This document shows, piece by piece, positions 46,552 through 58,300 of a stretch of DNA of 64,000 bases. The notes under the pieces are model-generated. The model saw only the letters and a list, made by a program, of their open reading frames with translations, was not told the origin of the DNA and did no database searches. Every line of letters begins with the position of its first letter. Position 1 is the first letter of the stretch. Source of the DNA: Chamaecrista fasciculata (lineage: Eukaryota; Streptophyta; Magnoliopsida; Fabales; Fabaceae); NCBI GenBank assembly GCA_003254925.1, contig QANZ01053924.1, positions 368,176 through 432,175 on the forward strand. The letters are read 5' to 3'. Both the position numbers and the translations under genes were made by a program.

Positions 46552-46881
46552 TTAATAATAATGAATTGGTAGCGTGAGCATATATATATTCACAAGAGAC
46601 CGATATCTTGGCTGCTTCTTCATCCTTAAAACCTCATCATCATCATCATCTTCGATTCTTGTTGAACAACTACTACTAATAATTACATCTTCTTGTTCTT
46701 CAACGAATCTCCTAATCTTCTGCTTCTTCTTCCTTCTCACATTGCCATCATCGATGCTTAGCCTCATTAGCTGGCGAGCTGCTGCCACGTCAGATTCCGT
46801 CAGGTGATTATTGTGGCTTTGAGTTTGACCACGTGATGATGATGACGACGACGACGAAAACGAGTCATCGGCTTCTGCCAT
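46552..46881 (-). CDS. Small protein of unknown function, family copy b
   Basis: A single exon, 109 aa, highly similar to copy a. It starts MAEADDSFSSSSSSSSRGQT, shares the identical LTESDVAAARQLMRLSIDDG segment, the basic block RRKKKQKIRR, an acidic run DDDDDE and the ending KKQPRYRSLVNIYMLTLP. Differences are mostly Ser-run length and conservative changes, with no frame break. This suggests selection since the duplication, though too little sequence is seen to prove it. Flanks also match copy a (for example attaacatcctacaaaa and gagaagatgagggagaaagtgg), so it arose as part of the segmental duplication. Confidence 0.75.
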   Translation of the reverse strand: MAEADDSFSSSSSSSSRGQTQSHNNHLTESDVAAARQLMRLSIDDGNVRRKKKQKIRRFVEEQEDVIISSSCSTRIEDDDDDEVLRMKKQPRYRSLVNIYMLTLPIHYY

Positions 46882-47149
46882 GGTTTTCGCAATCGGAAGG
46901 ATCGATCGAGAAGGGATAACCCAGAAAAAAAAAAATAAAAGATCGAATTTTGATTTCTGGGATTTGTTGTGTTGGTTGTGTGTGTATATATAAAGTATGA
47001 ACTATGAATGAAATGTTAGCTTAGCCTGTACGTATTTGTTTGTTTTGGCAATATAATGAGCGCGTTTTGATTTGAGACTTTAAAGAGAGAAGACGAGCAA
47101 GAAGATGAGGGAGAAAGTGGCAGGATATTTCCATGAAGATGGCTTTCTA

Positions 47150-48128
47150 TATTATATATATATATATATATATTTTATTGTTTAATTAATCATTTCACAA
47201 TGATCGTCTCATCATCTCATCCCGTACGTCCGGTATACAATTTGGACCATTGGATTAATACAAGACATTAGGTGAGCCTTATCTGACGGCTAGTTTTTAT
47301 GGCTCCCTTACCAACTTCACTTTTTAACCGGACAAATTTTTTTTTGGTAAGTGATAGTGTTTAGGTGAGTTCTTACATATAGCCTATTAATAAGGCCCTT
47401 ATATCGGTAGTGAGATTCGAACTCACGACCTTGTAGGTTATGCGTTGACTCCTTACCAACTAGGCTAATCTTTGTTAGCAACACCGCAAAATTTAGATGA
47501 GAACATATATATACATATATATATATATTATCATATTTAATTCTTAAAATATAAAGATTTGTTATTTTAGTCCTTGACTTTTTTAAATAGTTGTTTAGTC
47601 TCTAAACTTTCATGATTTTTTTATAAATTAGTCATTTTATAAATATCCTAATAGTGTATTATAAGTCATTTCTTGTAGGAACTAAATTGGAGTCATAAAT
47701 TTTTAAATACTAAATCAAATACTTCTAAAATTTAAAGATTAAAACAACAACGCCTACATAATCAATCTAAGGATTAAATTGATTAGTTTACTCTAACTTA
47801 AAAATTTTTTTTTGTAGTAAAAATTAAAAGTCTAAGGTGAAGCATGACTTCTTTATGAGTAAACTTATAAATGGGTGGTTTCTAAAAAATAGGCAAACAA
47901 ACAACTCAATTTCTGCAAATTTATTTTATCCTCTTTAATCTTTATAAGTTGTGAAATCAATATATTTTAGTCTTTTTTTATATAAATTAATCCCTAAAAA
48001 ATAAGCATAAGAAACTAATTAACATTGTATTACCTCCATAATTAACTTTCAAAAATTAAATGTATATATATACTAAATTTTTTTAACTCATTTATCTTAG
48101 AGAAATACAAAGACTAGGATGTATAGCC
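47150..48128. other. AT-rich intergenic stretch with a minus-strand SINE-like repeat
   Basis: At about 47338-47475, the minus strand reads tagcctagttggtaagga (A-box-like) and gtcgtgagttcgaatctcac (B-box-like) and ends in an A-rich tail (aaaaaa), so it is probably a tRNA-derived SINE. No clear target-site duplication was found. The rest is AT-rich without coding signal. Confidence 0.55.
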
Positions 48129-48298
48129 AATGAGGTTTGGCTCACTTGATCACATTCCGCCCATAACAATTGTATGGTTTGGGTTCGATTCCTGGTGATG
48201 TCTCATTTGGTGAGTTATCCGTAAGTGCTCTTTGAGCTTACCCTGACCTTGAAATGGGGCGTCATCCCCTCTTCTAAATTTTTTTGTAACAAAAAAAA
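48129..48298 (+). mobile_element. SINE (aatgaggtttgactcac family), copy 2
   Basis: The same family as 43979-44169: aatgaggtttggctcac, gggttcgattcctggtgatg, and the end ttttttgtaacaaaaaaaa. Flanks agactaggatgt and agaccaaaatgt look like a diverged target-site duplication, so it is older than the first copy. Confidence 0.8.
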
Positions 48299-48576
48299 GA
48301 CCAAAATGTGTACTTTGTTGTCTTGGGTGGGTATATGAGTGACTATATATATGGGAGGGCTGACATTGATTATTAGAGAGTAATAGAGTTGATTGAGGCC
48401 GTCTGATATTATTGAATATTGAAGGTTGATAACAAAATGTGTTTTCACTTTATAGTCCAACAAGTGACATTTTCTATTTGTGGCTAGCTAGCTATTCGAT
48501 CCCTTGCTGACCTGACCTGTATAGTCTAATACACACTGATCGAGCAAATACATACGTTTCAAGTCAAATAAAATAA

Positions 48577-48578
48577 AG

Positions 48579-48635
<57 letters not shown>

Positions 48636-48636
48636 G
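48577..48636. repeat. (ATT)n microsatellite
   Basis: About 20 uninterrupted TTA/ATT units. Confidence 0.95.
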
Positions 48637-48681
48637 TTGTTATTGTTGACTAATAACCGTTGTTTTTACTTCGTTCCTAGA

Positions 48682-49020
48682 AAGTATGGACACTGACACG
48701 GACACGGGACACGACACGGACACGGACACAGCGACACGCTAGACTCTCAAAATTACGCGACACGACACGACATATATTTATATATAAAAATAATTAAATA
48801 TTCATAATTTTTAATGAAAAATTTAAAAATTACAAGTTTTATTCATAATATATGTCATATATATGTATTATTATTTTCTCTTATATGTCATGTTAAAGTC
48901 ACAAAAAATTGATTTATATTTTAAAATTATGAATATGTGTCGTGTCAGTGTCGTACGGGTGTCGGACACCGACACGTGTCCGACACGGCGACACGCCCTC
49001 AAAATGAAGTGTCCATGCTT
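48682..49020. repeat. Fold-back element with GACACG-rich arms
   Basis: Left end aagtatggacactgacacgg, right end complementary to aagcatggacact. Both arms are built of short gacacg-type units (gacacggacacgggacacg on the left, gtgtcggacaccgacacgtg on the right) around an AT-rich centre. No coding. MITE-like or a fold-back transposon; the superfamily is not determined. Confidence 0.75.
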
Positions 49021-50337
49021 CTTAGCAGTTTGTTCTCATCGGGAATAGTAGTGGATAGCTATCTGCTACGTCACTAGCTACAATCTATCTTCAAACTCTT
49101 CAACGAACCATCGGTTTTGTTAAAGCCTGAAAGGCGACAGCACATATGTTTCTGGTGATAACCTTAATAATCCCATACGCATGTATTGTGTGTGAGTGTA
49201 TTGCAGAGCACACATCAAAACAAGACCTGCACAAAATTAATTATATGACTAGTTCACTATATATATATATATATATATTAATTATAAGAATAGTCAAGTC
49301 ATCATAATCATCAGTGGATGGACAAATCATCAGATATTTACTTTCAATCCATATTCCCTGATAATCTTATACTCTTTTCTAGTGAAGTTGTGCAATGATC
49401 ACCACATTATTGACAATGGCAGACACTATATGTCATTCCTTACACACAACACGGTGAATGTGAAGTAGCTTTTATGAACCATTGTATAAATAAATTACAG
49501 CATAATCATTTTATTTTTGTGGTTCCCTCAATCTCCTCAGATGTATTTTTTTATTGAACTAAATCTTTGTTTGACATACTGTTGCCTGTTGGACATCAAA
49601 CATAGTCATTCATATCACTTCTCTTCTTATTAAGAATCTAAATCTGGGTTCACACGTTGTAGTGTTGTACAATATATACTAGTTTATATATGTGTGTATA
49701 TATATATACATATGGTCATGCGCGCAGGCAGGTGACGCTAGGCAAACACACATTATTATAGCATACAATATATATAATTAATTAGTTAATGAAGACATGT
49801 CTTAATTTGATTTTGATAGAATGTTAGAAATGAAACCACCAATTAAGAGTACACAGGCGATTCATTCTCTCTTTATTATACATATGAGTATCTTTCTTCC
49901 ATTAATGAATGAAGGACATCATAGTCTATCATTATTGTAGTCTCCCCTAACTCTCGCGAACCGCCATTACCATATATATATGTGTGTGTCTGTTTATAGA
50001 CTAGCTAGTCTAACAAACTGGAAATCAAAGAAAGGAATGAAAAGCTTCATATCATGAGTACATATATATATAAAATACCATAACATTAATTATATATTAT
50101 TGTTTGATAATAATAAGTTGATAAATGATAGCAATGAACAATAATGTTAACTAACTAGCTAGCTAAGACATTGAAAAAAAACTAGAGGCCGTCTACATTG
50201 ATCTTGAAACTAAACTCTGAAAGATAATATAACCTAAGTTACACACCAAAATTTAAACCTAGGACTGATCTCTCTTTCCCTACAATCTATGAAAATAACA
50301 ATAAAATATTATAGTAAATAATAAAGTAGGTGGCTAT
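49021..50337. other. AT-rich intergenic stretch
   Basis: TA runs (about 49258-49278, 49688-49708, 49974-49990) and no coding region recognised. The 3' UTR of the next minus-strand gene probably lies within its last 150 bp. Confidence 0.45.
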
Positions 50338-50733
50338 CTAGGGTTTGGGGTAGTCGTCTCCAATGAAATCAAGAATGGGCACTGTCGTTAGATATATATC
50401 CACAAGAGACCTATATTTTTTCTTCTTCTTTGGCCTCCATGATGGCTCTACTTCCATTTCCTCCTCTTTTCCAAATATTTCTTCTATTTTCTTCTTCACC
50501 CTTATTTCTCTCATCACTCTTTCTCTTTCTTCTTCTTCTTCATCAATAATCTCACCTTCTTCTTTTTCTTCTTCTTCTTCCTCAACAATCTCTCCTTCTT
50601 CTTTTTCTTCTTCATTCTTCTTCATGTTCTTCTTGTCTTCTTCCTTCTTCTGCTTCATAATAAGCCTATCAGCCGCCTCCACGTCACCCTCCTCCCTCAT
50701 CATCTCCTTCTTCTCTCTCTTATTATTTTCCAT
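50338..50733 (-). CDS. Small protein of unknown function, third, diverged member
   Basis: A single exon, 131 aa. It shares with copies a and b an N-terminal DVEAADRLI segment (compare DVAAARQLM) and the C-terminal KKKYRSLVDIYLTTVPI. The middle is highly acidic and repetitive (EEEKEEGEIVEEEEEEKEEG), coded by long GAA/GAG runs, and there is a basic region MREIRVKKKIEEIFG. It extends 10 residues past the shared end (DFIGDDYPKP). The first ATG that gives the KREKKEMMR start was used. The two conserved ends around a low-complexity middle point to a family of small, likely nuclear, proteins; the function is unknown to me. Confidence 0.65.
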   Translation of the reverse strand: MENNKREKKEMMREEGDVEAADRLIMKQKKEEDKKNMKKNEEEKEEGEIVEEEEEEKEEGEIIDEEEEERERVMREIRVKKKIEEIFGKEEEMEVEPSWRPKKKKKYRSLVDIYLTTVPILDFIGDDYPKP

Positions 50734-50759
50734 TACTTTCTCTCTTTTCTCTCTTTGAC

Positions 50760-52170
50760 CGCGTGATATATGTGTGAGTTTGTGATTTCTGAATGAATGA
50801 GAAATTCAGAGATTCAACAGAAACTACTAGGTTGCTTCTCTGAATATTTTGCAGCCAGACTGAAACCTCTTCATCTTTTTATATACAATTTTTATATTTA
50901 CACAATTAATGCACTTTATTAATACTAAATTTATTATATATTTGACATCCCATTCACTCTTTCTTTTCAATTCTTTTCCGCTTTCGCATCTCAATTTCTA
51001 ACCGTTGGATTGGCCTTATAATGGAGGGTCAAAATTCAAATTTATATATTGTGCATTTTTATATAAAAATCCTTTTCATTTAATTGCATCCTTATCATTC
51101 AATTATCTGACATATATAAATACATTTCTTAATAGCAATGAATTAATTATCTGACATATATAAATACATTCTTATTAGCAATTATTTTACTGTAATTAAT
51201 GCAAAATTTATTCCTTTGACATAAGACTTAGAGAGTAGATTTTAGAGACAATTTGAAAATTAAGACACCATTGTTGTGTGTGTGTGTGTGTGTGGTCCTA
51301 TCACGTTGACTCTTGATTCTGTGGTCATACCTACCACCTCCCTACAACACTGCATTCCTCTGATCATTTCCAGTTTTGTTAATTGTTATTCTAATGGTGA
51401 TAGAATTTCAGGTCATATCATATATATATAATACTCAATATATATTATCTTTTTTATTATTGGGCAAACTCTTTTCTTTGGAGTTAGATCTAATTTTGTT
51501 ATTTAATTTATGTTTTACTTTAACTTAATTTCGTCTATTATATTTTTTAAAATGATTCAGTTTTGTACTAATTATACTTATTTCATTTGAACTATTAATT
51601 ATTCTAACGGTAATAGAATTTATGTAGTCATATACTCAACATATATTATTTTTTTTAATTATTCGGCAAAAGTATTATTTTTATCTCTTGTATTTTGAGT
51701 CAGAGTTAATTTTATCATTTAAATTATATTTGAATCAATTTTATCTATTAAATTTTTAGAATGAGTAATTATTATTTCATTTGAACTTTTGATAATTTTA
51801 TAAACTTTTTATTGTCCAACATTTACATCAAATTTTTTTAATGAAATTTGATTGCATTATTAAAATTATCATTTTAAAAAGAGGAAAACCATTTTTAGCT
51901 TAAGAGGCCAAGATAGATATATGTTACTGGAGAGGATGTACTATGGGGTCAACAACTAATAGTTAAGAGGCCAAGATAGAAATAATTCCCCATTTGTATG
52001 CATTTGTTGATTACATGGAGCATAGATAAAATTTCGCATCTGGCTAACAAAAAGTACTTTAGGATCATTTGATTATTATTGTAATACCTCTTTAAAGGTC
52101 TTTTTAATATATATTTCTAAATGATAGGGACTAATTAGTTGTTATTACAAATCACTAGATAATTAAATTG
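50760..52170. other. Repeat-rich intergenic stretch
   Basis: Promoter and leader of the minus-strand gene lie at the left. Further right are two local duplications: aattatctgacatatataaa at about 51101 and 51143, and a diverged pair of about 210 bp (about 51390-51480 and 51600-51690, around gatagaattt...catatatt). A (GT)n run is at about 51275-51293. No gene was seen. Confidence 0.55.
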
Positions 52171-52171
52171 T

Positions 52172-52703
52172 AGGCAAAAGTACTCATTTCGTCCCCCAAA
52201 CTTTACACTTGCTGTCAATTTCGTCCCTAATCTTTCTTTGCTGTCAATTTCGTCCCCAAACTTTACACATGCTGTCAATTTCGTCCCCAATATTTTTTTG
52301 CTATAAATTTCGTCCCTAATCTTTCACATTTTGGTCAATTTTATCCTTTGCTCTTACTTTAGCCAAATATTGACGACAAAATCTATGTGGTTAACGATAT
52401 ATAATGTAAAATTGATAGAAAAAGAAACTCAAATCCTAACTTATATTCTAAAACAAGATGCAGTCTGTCGTTAATTTATTAAAAGAAGTTAATCAAAATG
52501 ATAAAATTGACGAAAATGTGAAAGATCGGAGATGAAATTGACAGTTGATGTAAAGTTTGGGGACAAAATTGACAGCAAAAAAAGATTGAGGATGAAATTG
52601 ACAGTTGGTGTAAAGTTTAGGGATGAAGTTGACAGCAAAAAAAGTTTGAGGACGAAATTGATAATTGGTGTAAAGTTTGGGGACGAAATTAGTACTTTTA
52701 CCT
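52172..52703. repeat. Fold-back element C ('caatttcgtccc' type)
   Basis: Left end aggcaaaagtactcatttcg, right end complementary (cgaaattagtacttttacct). Arms are built from repeated ctgtcaatttcgtcccc units, and the right arm carries the complement. The centre is unique (about 52330-52490). No protein. It lies between a larger inverted pair, ggggtcaacaactaatagtt at about 51945 and its complement at about 52830. Confidence 0.82.
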
Positions 52704-52991
52704 AAATTGTACATTGTTTTTTATGTGATTGTAGAGGTTTCTCTATTTTTCTTTGGAAATAGCATAAGGTCCCATATTTTGTGAGATAGAGAGAGAGACT
52801 AACAGGAATATTTCTATCTTGGCTCTTAACTATTAGTTGTTGACCCCATTGTAAATATTCTTTCCAACACTAAGAGATCGAGTAAATGTGTATGTGTAAA
52901 AGAAAAACGATCAAGAAGATCCACTTTTGGGTTTATGGAAATTGTCAAATAACTCCCTGTCTCCTCTATTTTTAGCTGTTATTCCTATTCA

Positions 52992-52992
52992 C

Positions 52993-53063
<71 letters not shown>
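52992..53063. repeat. (TTA)n microsatellite
   Basis: About 24 uninterrupted TTA units. Smaller relatives are at about 53945-53973 (AAT)n and 63288-63320 (AAT)n. Confidence 0.95.
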
Positions 53064-53065
<2 letters not shown>

Positions 53066-53069
53066 AACT

Positions 53070-54930
53070 CCAAAAATGAGATGCCACATTGGTCAAATTT
53101 CCTAGTTGTTTGAGAAAAGGGAGGGAATAATGGAGAAGAAAACATGAGTACTTTGACCAAAACGTTTTACTTAATTAGTAGCACAGGCATCAAAGAGGAT
53201 TAAATTCGGTTCTTTCATTTAAACAAAGGAATTTAGCTATTTATGGTTCTGTCGTCCTTGCTATTCAAATTCTCTTTTTCTTTTTTTAATTTCTTGTTTT
53301 TTAACGTTGTTTCTCACACGCGTTTTGCGTCGATACATTATAGTTTACTAATTGAGTAAGTTACACAACTTAGAACCTGGAATGAATCCAAGTATGCATT
53401 CCGTGTATTGTAATTTATTCATCATCACGTCATCAATTTTCCTTTCCTGGGTTTGACACACATTGAGACGAGAAAATCAACACACAATTTGACTAGTCAA
53501 TATATACATATATATATATATAGATAGATAGATCCTTCATTAATTTTATTTCTCGATTGAAAGGGAAAGTTATGTAAATAATGTTCCAAGAGTACAATTA
53601 ATCAAATGTGGATCGTGACAAATCAGCCAAAAAAGAGATAATAAAAAAAGCAGACATAGAGCAAATCAAAACAGATGGTTTTTCTCTCAAATGTGTGCTT
53701 AATTTTAACCTGTTGAAATACACCGAGACTTGATCTGCAAAGATTAACGAGAGGAGAGTATGTAATGGTGTGTTTAAGAAGTAAAAAAAACATTAATCAA
53801 ATTAACAGCTTTCAAGCAATTAGATTCTACTGTTAAGTTAAAACAGCTGGTCTCTTTAATTTGGCCAAGTTCTTGCCAAGGAGAATGGCCCATAATTAGA
53901 CTAGGAGATTTTTCTTTAATGCATTTGTTTAAAATTACCTTTTTTAAAAAAATAATAATAATAATAATAATAATTATATGCTGGTCTCCACAAGAGTTAA
54001 AAACTAATAATTTCTCTCAAGACATAGAGAGATCATTAAAGTAAATTCATTTCTATTATTAAAATCTTTTTTTATATATATACATATAGTTTGTTTTGTA
54101 CGACATTAAAAAAAAAAAAGTCCAATGCATGAGGCTTCCACTAGGTAAGGTCAAGATGTACGCAGCCTTATTATTGCGCCAAGGCTCACCCTCTCTTTTT
54201 ATATGACATTATGTTTAAAAAATTCAATTATCTAAGTTTGTTAATATATCTCTTTAAAAAATACTTTTTTTTAACAAACTCTTAAAAAATACTTTGAATT
54301 GACTTGAAACAAGAAAAAGCCAAAATACATTAAATGTGTCAACTAGGGAACTTCATTCGCAATTTCACACAAGCTTCAATGAGATGAAATTATGCATCAG
54401 TTCACGGATATTGGGTGAAAGGCACATGTTTTATTCAACTAAAGACGTTGCTCAATGAATATATTGATTTGAGCTCACATGATGGTTACACATATATCAC
54501 ATACGAAGGGATTTTTTATATATCCATATTCTATGGGACCATATATTTGTTTTGGGTCAATTAGTTAAATAACGAGTCAGAATCTTTCTATTATGTAAAT
54601 CAAGTGATATGTTGGGCCCTTGGCCCCTTGGCTTTACCCAAAAAAAAAATCAAATGATATGCTGGCATATCTTTCAAAGATGGAATCTAGGAGAAATACA
54701 TCAAAGACTTGTTGATTCATGAATAAGCAATTCCACAGACTAAGAACATATAAACAAGATATCCAAGATTAAATTTAGGCAAAAATTATAAAGTAGAACC
54801 GTGTCACACTTTCCCTAATTCGCCATAATATATATCCTAAGTGAGATTCATAAGAATAAGTGTCTGAGGAATAAGAATATCCATAGTTGATGTGGTATTA
54901 CAAATGAGGAAGATACATACCCAAAGCCCC
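53070..54930. other. Intergenic stretch with an internally deleted Au-type SINE
   Basis: At about 54119-54195, the minus strand shows gagggtgagccttggcgcaa, then a jump to aaggctgcgtacatcttgacc and a degenerate end, so the middle of the SINE is deleted. The remaining DNA is AT-rich with no coding signal. Confidence 0.6.
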
Positions 54931-55318
54931 CCAAAGGTTTAAACTTTAAACAAGAAACATAAAAAAGAAAACAACTACCCGTGAGACTAAAGATCCCTCA
55001 TTTTGAGGAGGGAATGATTTATCATTCAATGCTCTCTTATAAGAATACATAAGAACAGAGAAAAAAAATTGAGCAACACTTAAAAAGCCCACAGAAAATG
55101 AAATCAAAGAATAGATGGAAAACTCCCCTATTACAGGTAACAATGTATCAACTTCCCTCCCCCTTCCTCTTTATCTACACATCCCAAAAATACAACTTGC
55201 ATCCAAAAATTCATGCAACATTACCACGCGTGTTGTATCCATTGAAGTTGCTTTTCTTCCACCAAGCAAGGCAACCAAAGTGTGGCTTAGCCAAATGAAC
55301 AACAGCTTAGCCTTTTAT
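54931..55318 (-). other. 3' UTR of the cellulose synthase gene
   Basis: Continuous with the CDS end. A-rich tracts with AATAA-like motifs on the minus strand suit a polyadenylation region. The exact end is unknown. Confidence 0.5.
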
Positions 55319-58300
55319 TCATGACTCATCACAATTCAATCCGCAAATTTCTAAAACAGGGCCATCTCGGTTCACAAATGGGTTGATCCGAACCCACATG
55401 AGAGTCAAGATAGAAGCTAGCAGAATGGACCAGACCAATACGATAGTAGGCATCCGATCTTGTTTTCCCAGTAACCCCTTGAGGAATGGGTAAAGATGGA
55501 TGATGACCCAGAGAGCAAAGAATAGCCTGCCAAAGAGAGGACCCCATGAGTCATACCCATTGTTTATGGCATCTGAGATCCCGACCACGACGCCGATAAT
55601 ATTTATGATCAACAAGGTAGTTGGGGGGATTAACAATGATGTCCACTTGAAGATATAGAGTTCCGAGAATTCTCCATCATCGGCAGCTTTTGACGTAACG
55701 GTGAAATCTGTGTCGACACCAGCCAAAACCTTCAGTAAACCCTGAAAAAGGGCAAAGAGATGGGAAGAAACACCTCCAATAACCCAAAACTGTTCGTTTC
55801 TCCACCAATCATCTATACCGACACCACCCCACTGCATCTCAAGGATACTAGTGGCAGCAATCGATATGAAGAGGCCCATAAACACAAGACTGGCATAGTT
55901 GCTAATCTGCATATTAAGATAAATAAAACTGTCTGTTAGGAACCAAAAGTACACTTCTGAGTTATTGTATGTAGTAAAATCAAACTGCTTTAAGGGTTTT
56001 TTCCCCCACTAACAGGTTAAGTAAACAATGCATAGAAAACATACCTCAGGCACTATAAATTTTCCAGTCAGAAGGCATATGGCTGGTAGAGTACAGTAAA
56101 CGAGCAATGGGAGGGAAGTCCAGGGATATATAACTGAGTTTATATAAGAAAATCGTTCCAACCAGTGCAACCCACCCCCATAGCCATACCAGATTGGGCA
56201 ATGTTTGCTCAAGAAAATCTCAACAGAACCAAGGGCCCACCGAAGAACCTGGTGTAGACGATCTGAAAGGTTGATAGGAGCTGACCCTTTAAATGCAGGC
56301 CGCTTAGGGATGCAATATACAGAACGCCAACCATGACAATGCATTTTGAATCCAGTCAAGATATCCTCAGTGACAGAACCATATATCCAACCAACCTGAT
56401 GATGGGCCAAAAAATTTTAGCACAAGGAGGAAATTTTAAGAACTAGGAAAGTAGAAAGTGTCTTGTAAATATATATTCCTTCACTCCTCAGTACTTACTT
56501 CTTTTCCCCATTCAGTTTTGTCTTCATAACCACAGCTGATGACTTGGATAGCTTCTTTCAAAAGAGATGAGCGACTAAAATTCGGTGGAAGTCCACCATT
56601 TTCCATTAGGGTGGAGGCCACAAACACAGGAGACTGCCCAAATCTCTTCTCCAACTTCATTTGAGTCAAATTGGATTTCTCGTCCTTAATTCCTGCAAAA
56701 GAACCTCTATCAGTTACTGCAATATAAGAGTTTTCTTACCACATAAGACTTATAATTGCAAGGAAAGTCAATATGATCCTAAATACTCACCTTCGATTCC
56801 CTCCTCAATATTTTCAAGTGCGTGTATCTGCTTTGATGCTTCCCCAAGCTTCACCTTCTTTTTTGTCTCCTTTTTGGTTTTCCCATTCTTTTTCTTTCTG
56901 CTGCCAAAGCACGGGCAACACCACTTTGGCCAACAGTTACAGGTTTTGCTAGGTCGCTTCTTCTTGGCAGGTGCATCATATCCATAAAGTGCTTGCCTTC
57001 TGAAAACACACCCAGTTCCGACATAAATTGGTCCTTGTAAACCGTCCAATCCTTTCATGTTGATCTGTTTTGAATTGGAAAATTAGCGATTTCCATAGTT
57101 AAAAAGTAAGGTAAGTACCAAAACAAGTTAGCAGCAGGGCAGACAGCACTTACATCAAAAAATACGACGTTTCGATTTGAGTATCTATCATGACGATCTA
57201 TCCCATCAAACCTTTGAGGGAATTGCACATAGCATACTTTTTTCCCAGATTGAGGATCCATCATAAAACACATAGCTTCCCGAAGAGCCTTGCTATTGTT
57301 AATGTAATGATCACAATCAACATTCAGCATATAAGGTGCATTTGAGAGGATTGCTGACACTCGCACCTTCAAACATCATTTTTTTTTGGGTTAGAAAAAA
57401 CACATTATTCACGGTCTTCAATCACCAAACAGAAATCTGGAAAGAAATTAAATAACTTAATACTTACCAGAGAATTCATAGCCCCAGCCTTTTTGTGGTG
57501 ATCAAACCCTGGCCTCTTTTCTCGAGATACATAAACCAAGCGAGGTAACTCATTTCCTTCGACATCAAGAACCCCATCTTGACCCAGGAAGACCTGTATA
57601 AAAAGACAAAGAAAATAAAGAATTACTTTGTTTCCAGCTTCAGATGCAGTGTAGCGACAGGACTCCAAATCCTCTTATCATATAGAATTATATGCAGGTT
57701 TTATAGCAAAAACCCAAACCAAATAAGACATCGCAGGTGGGTTTGCACTTTTAAGCAAGGGATTTCATTTCACATTTAGAGCAAAAATAAGGGGCGCAGA
57801 GGAACTTTAACAACTAACAACCCTCTCCTTTGATGTCCCCAAAATTAAATATTAAATATTAAATATTCATAAATAAATTAAATCCAAGAAAAGAAAATGT
57901 GATCAACATATCACCAAAAGCCAATAATTTTAATAAATCATTATGCATTAAACCAAAATTACACCTGTGAAAAAGATATATCATCTTACCTGAATCATGC
58001 CAGGATGATCTCTCACATTATTTCCAGGCCAAGGAGTACCATCCTGCATGGTCCATCCATCTTCAGGAACCTTTTCTGCCGTTGCCACCAAACTGTTTAT
58101 CCTCACCTTGAATTCTTCGTAATCCCTCTGCAACACGGAGAGAAGAAAAATTATGTGTAAAATGTTTTCCTACCGTTCATAATCTTAATAGGAAAAAAAG
58201 AGTTTATCTAGAATCGAAAGAGGAGAGAAGTTTAAAACCTTCATTGCTCTTCTTTCCCTGACAAATGCTGGGTGCACTTTGTTTCTCAGATAATCAATTT

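Noticed and set aside
50363..50758. A 131-codon plus-strand frame, Ser/Phe-rich
   Set aside because: Shadow of the Glu/Lys-rich small protein on the minus strand; that strand has the motif shared with two paralogues.
48577..53063. CRISPR-like or satellite array
   Set aside because: The repeats are simple trinucleotide runs or fold-back arms with no regular spacer pattern.
52972..53160. Minus-strand frame with a long poly-Ile run
   Set aside because: Translation of the (TTA)n microsatellite.
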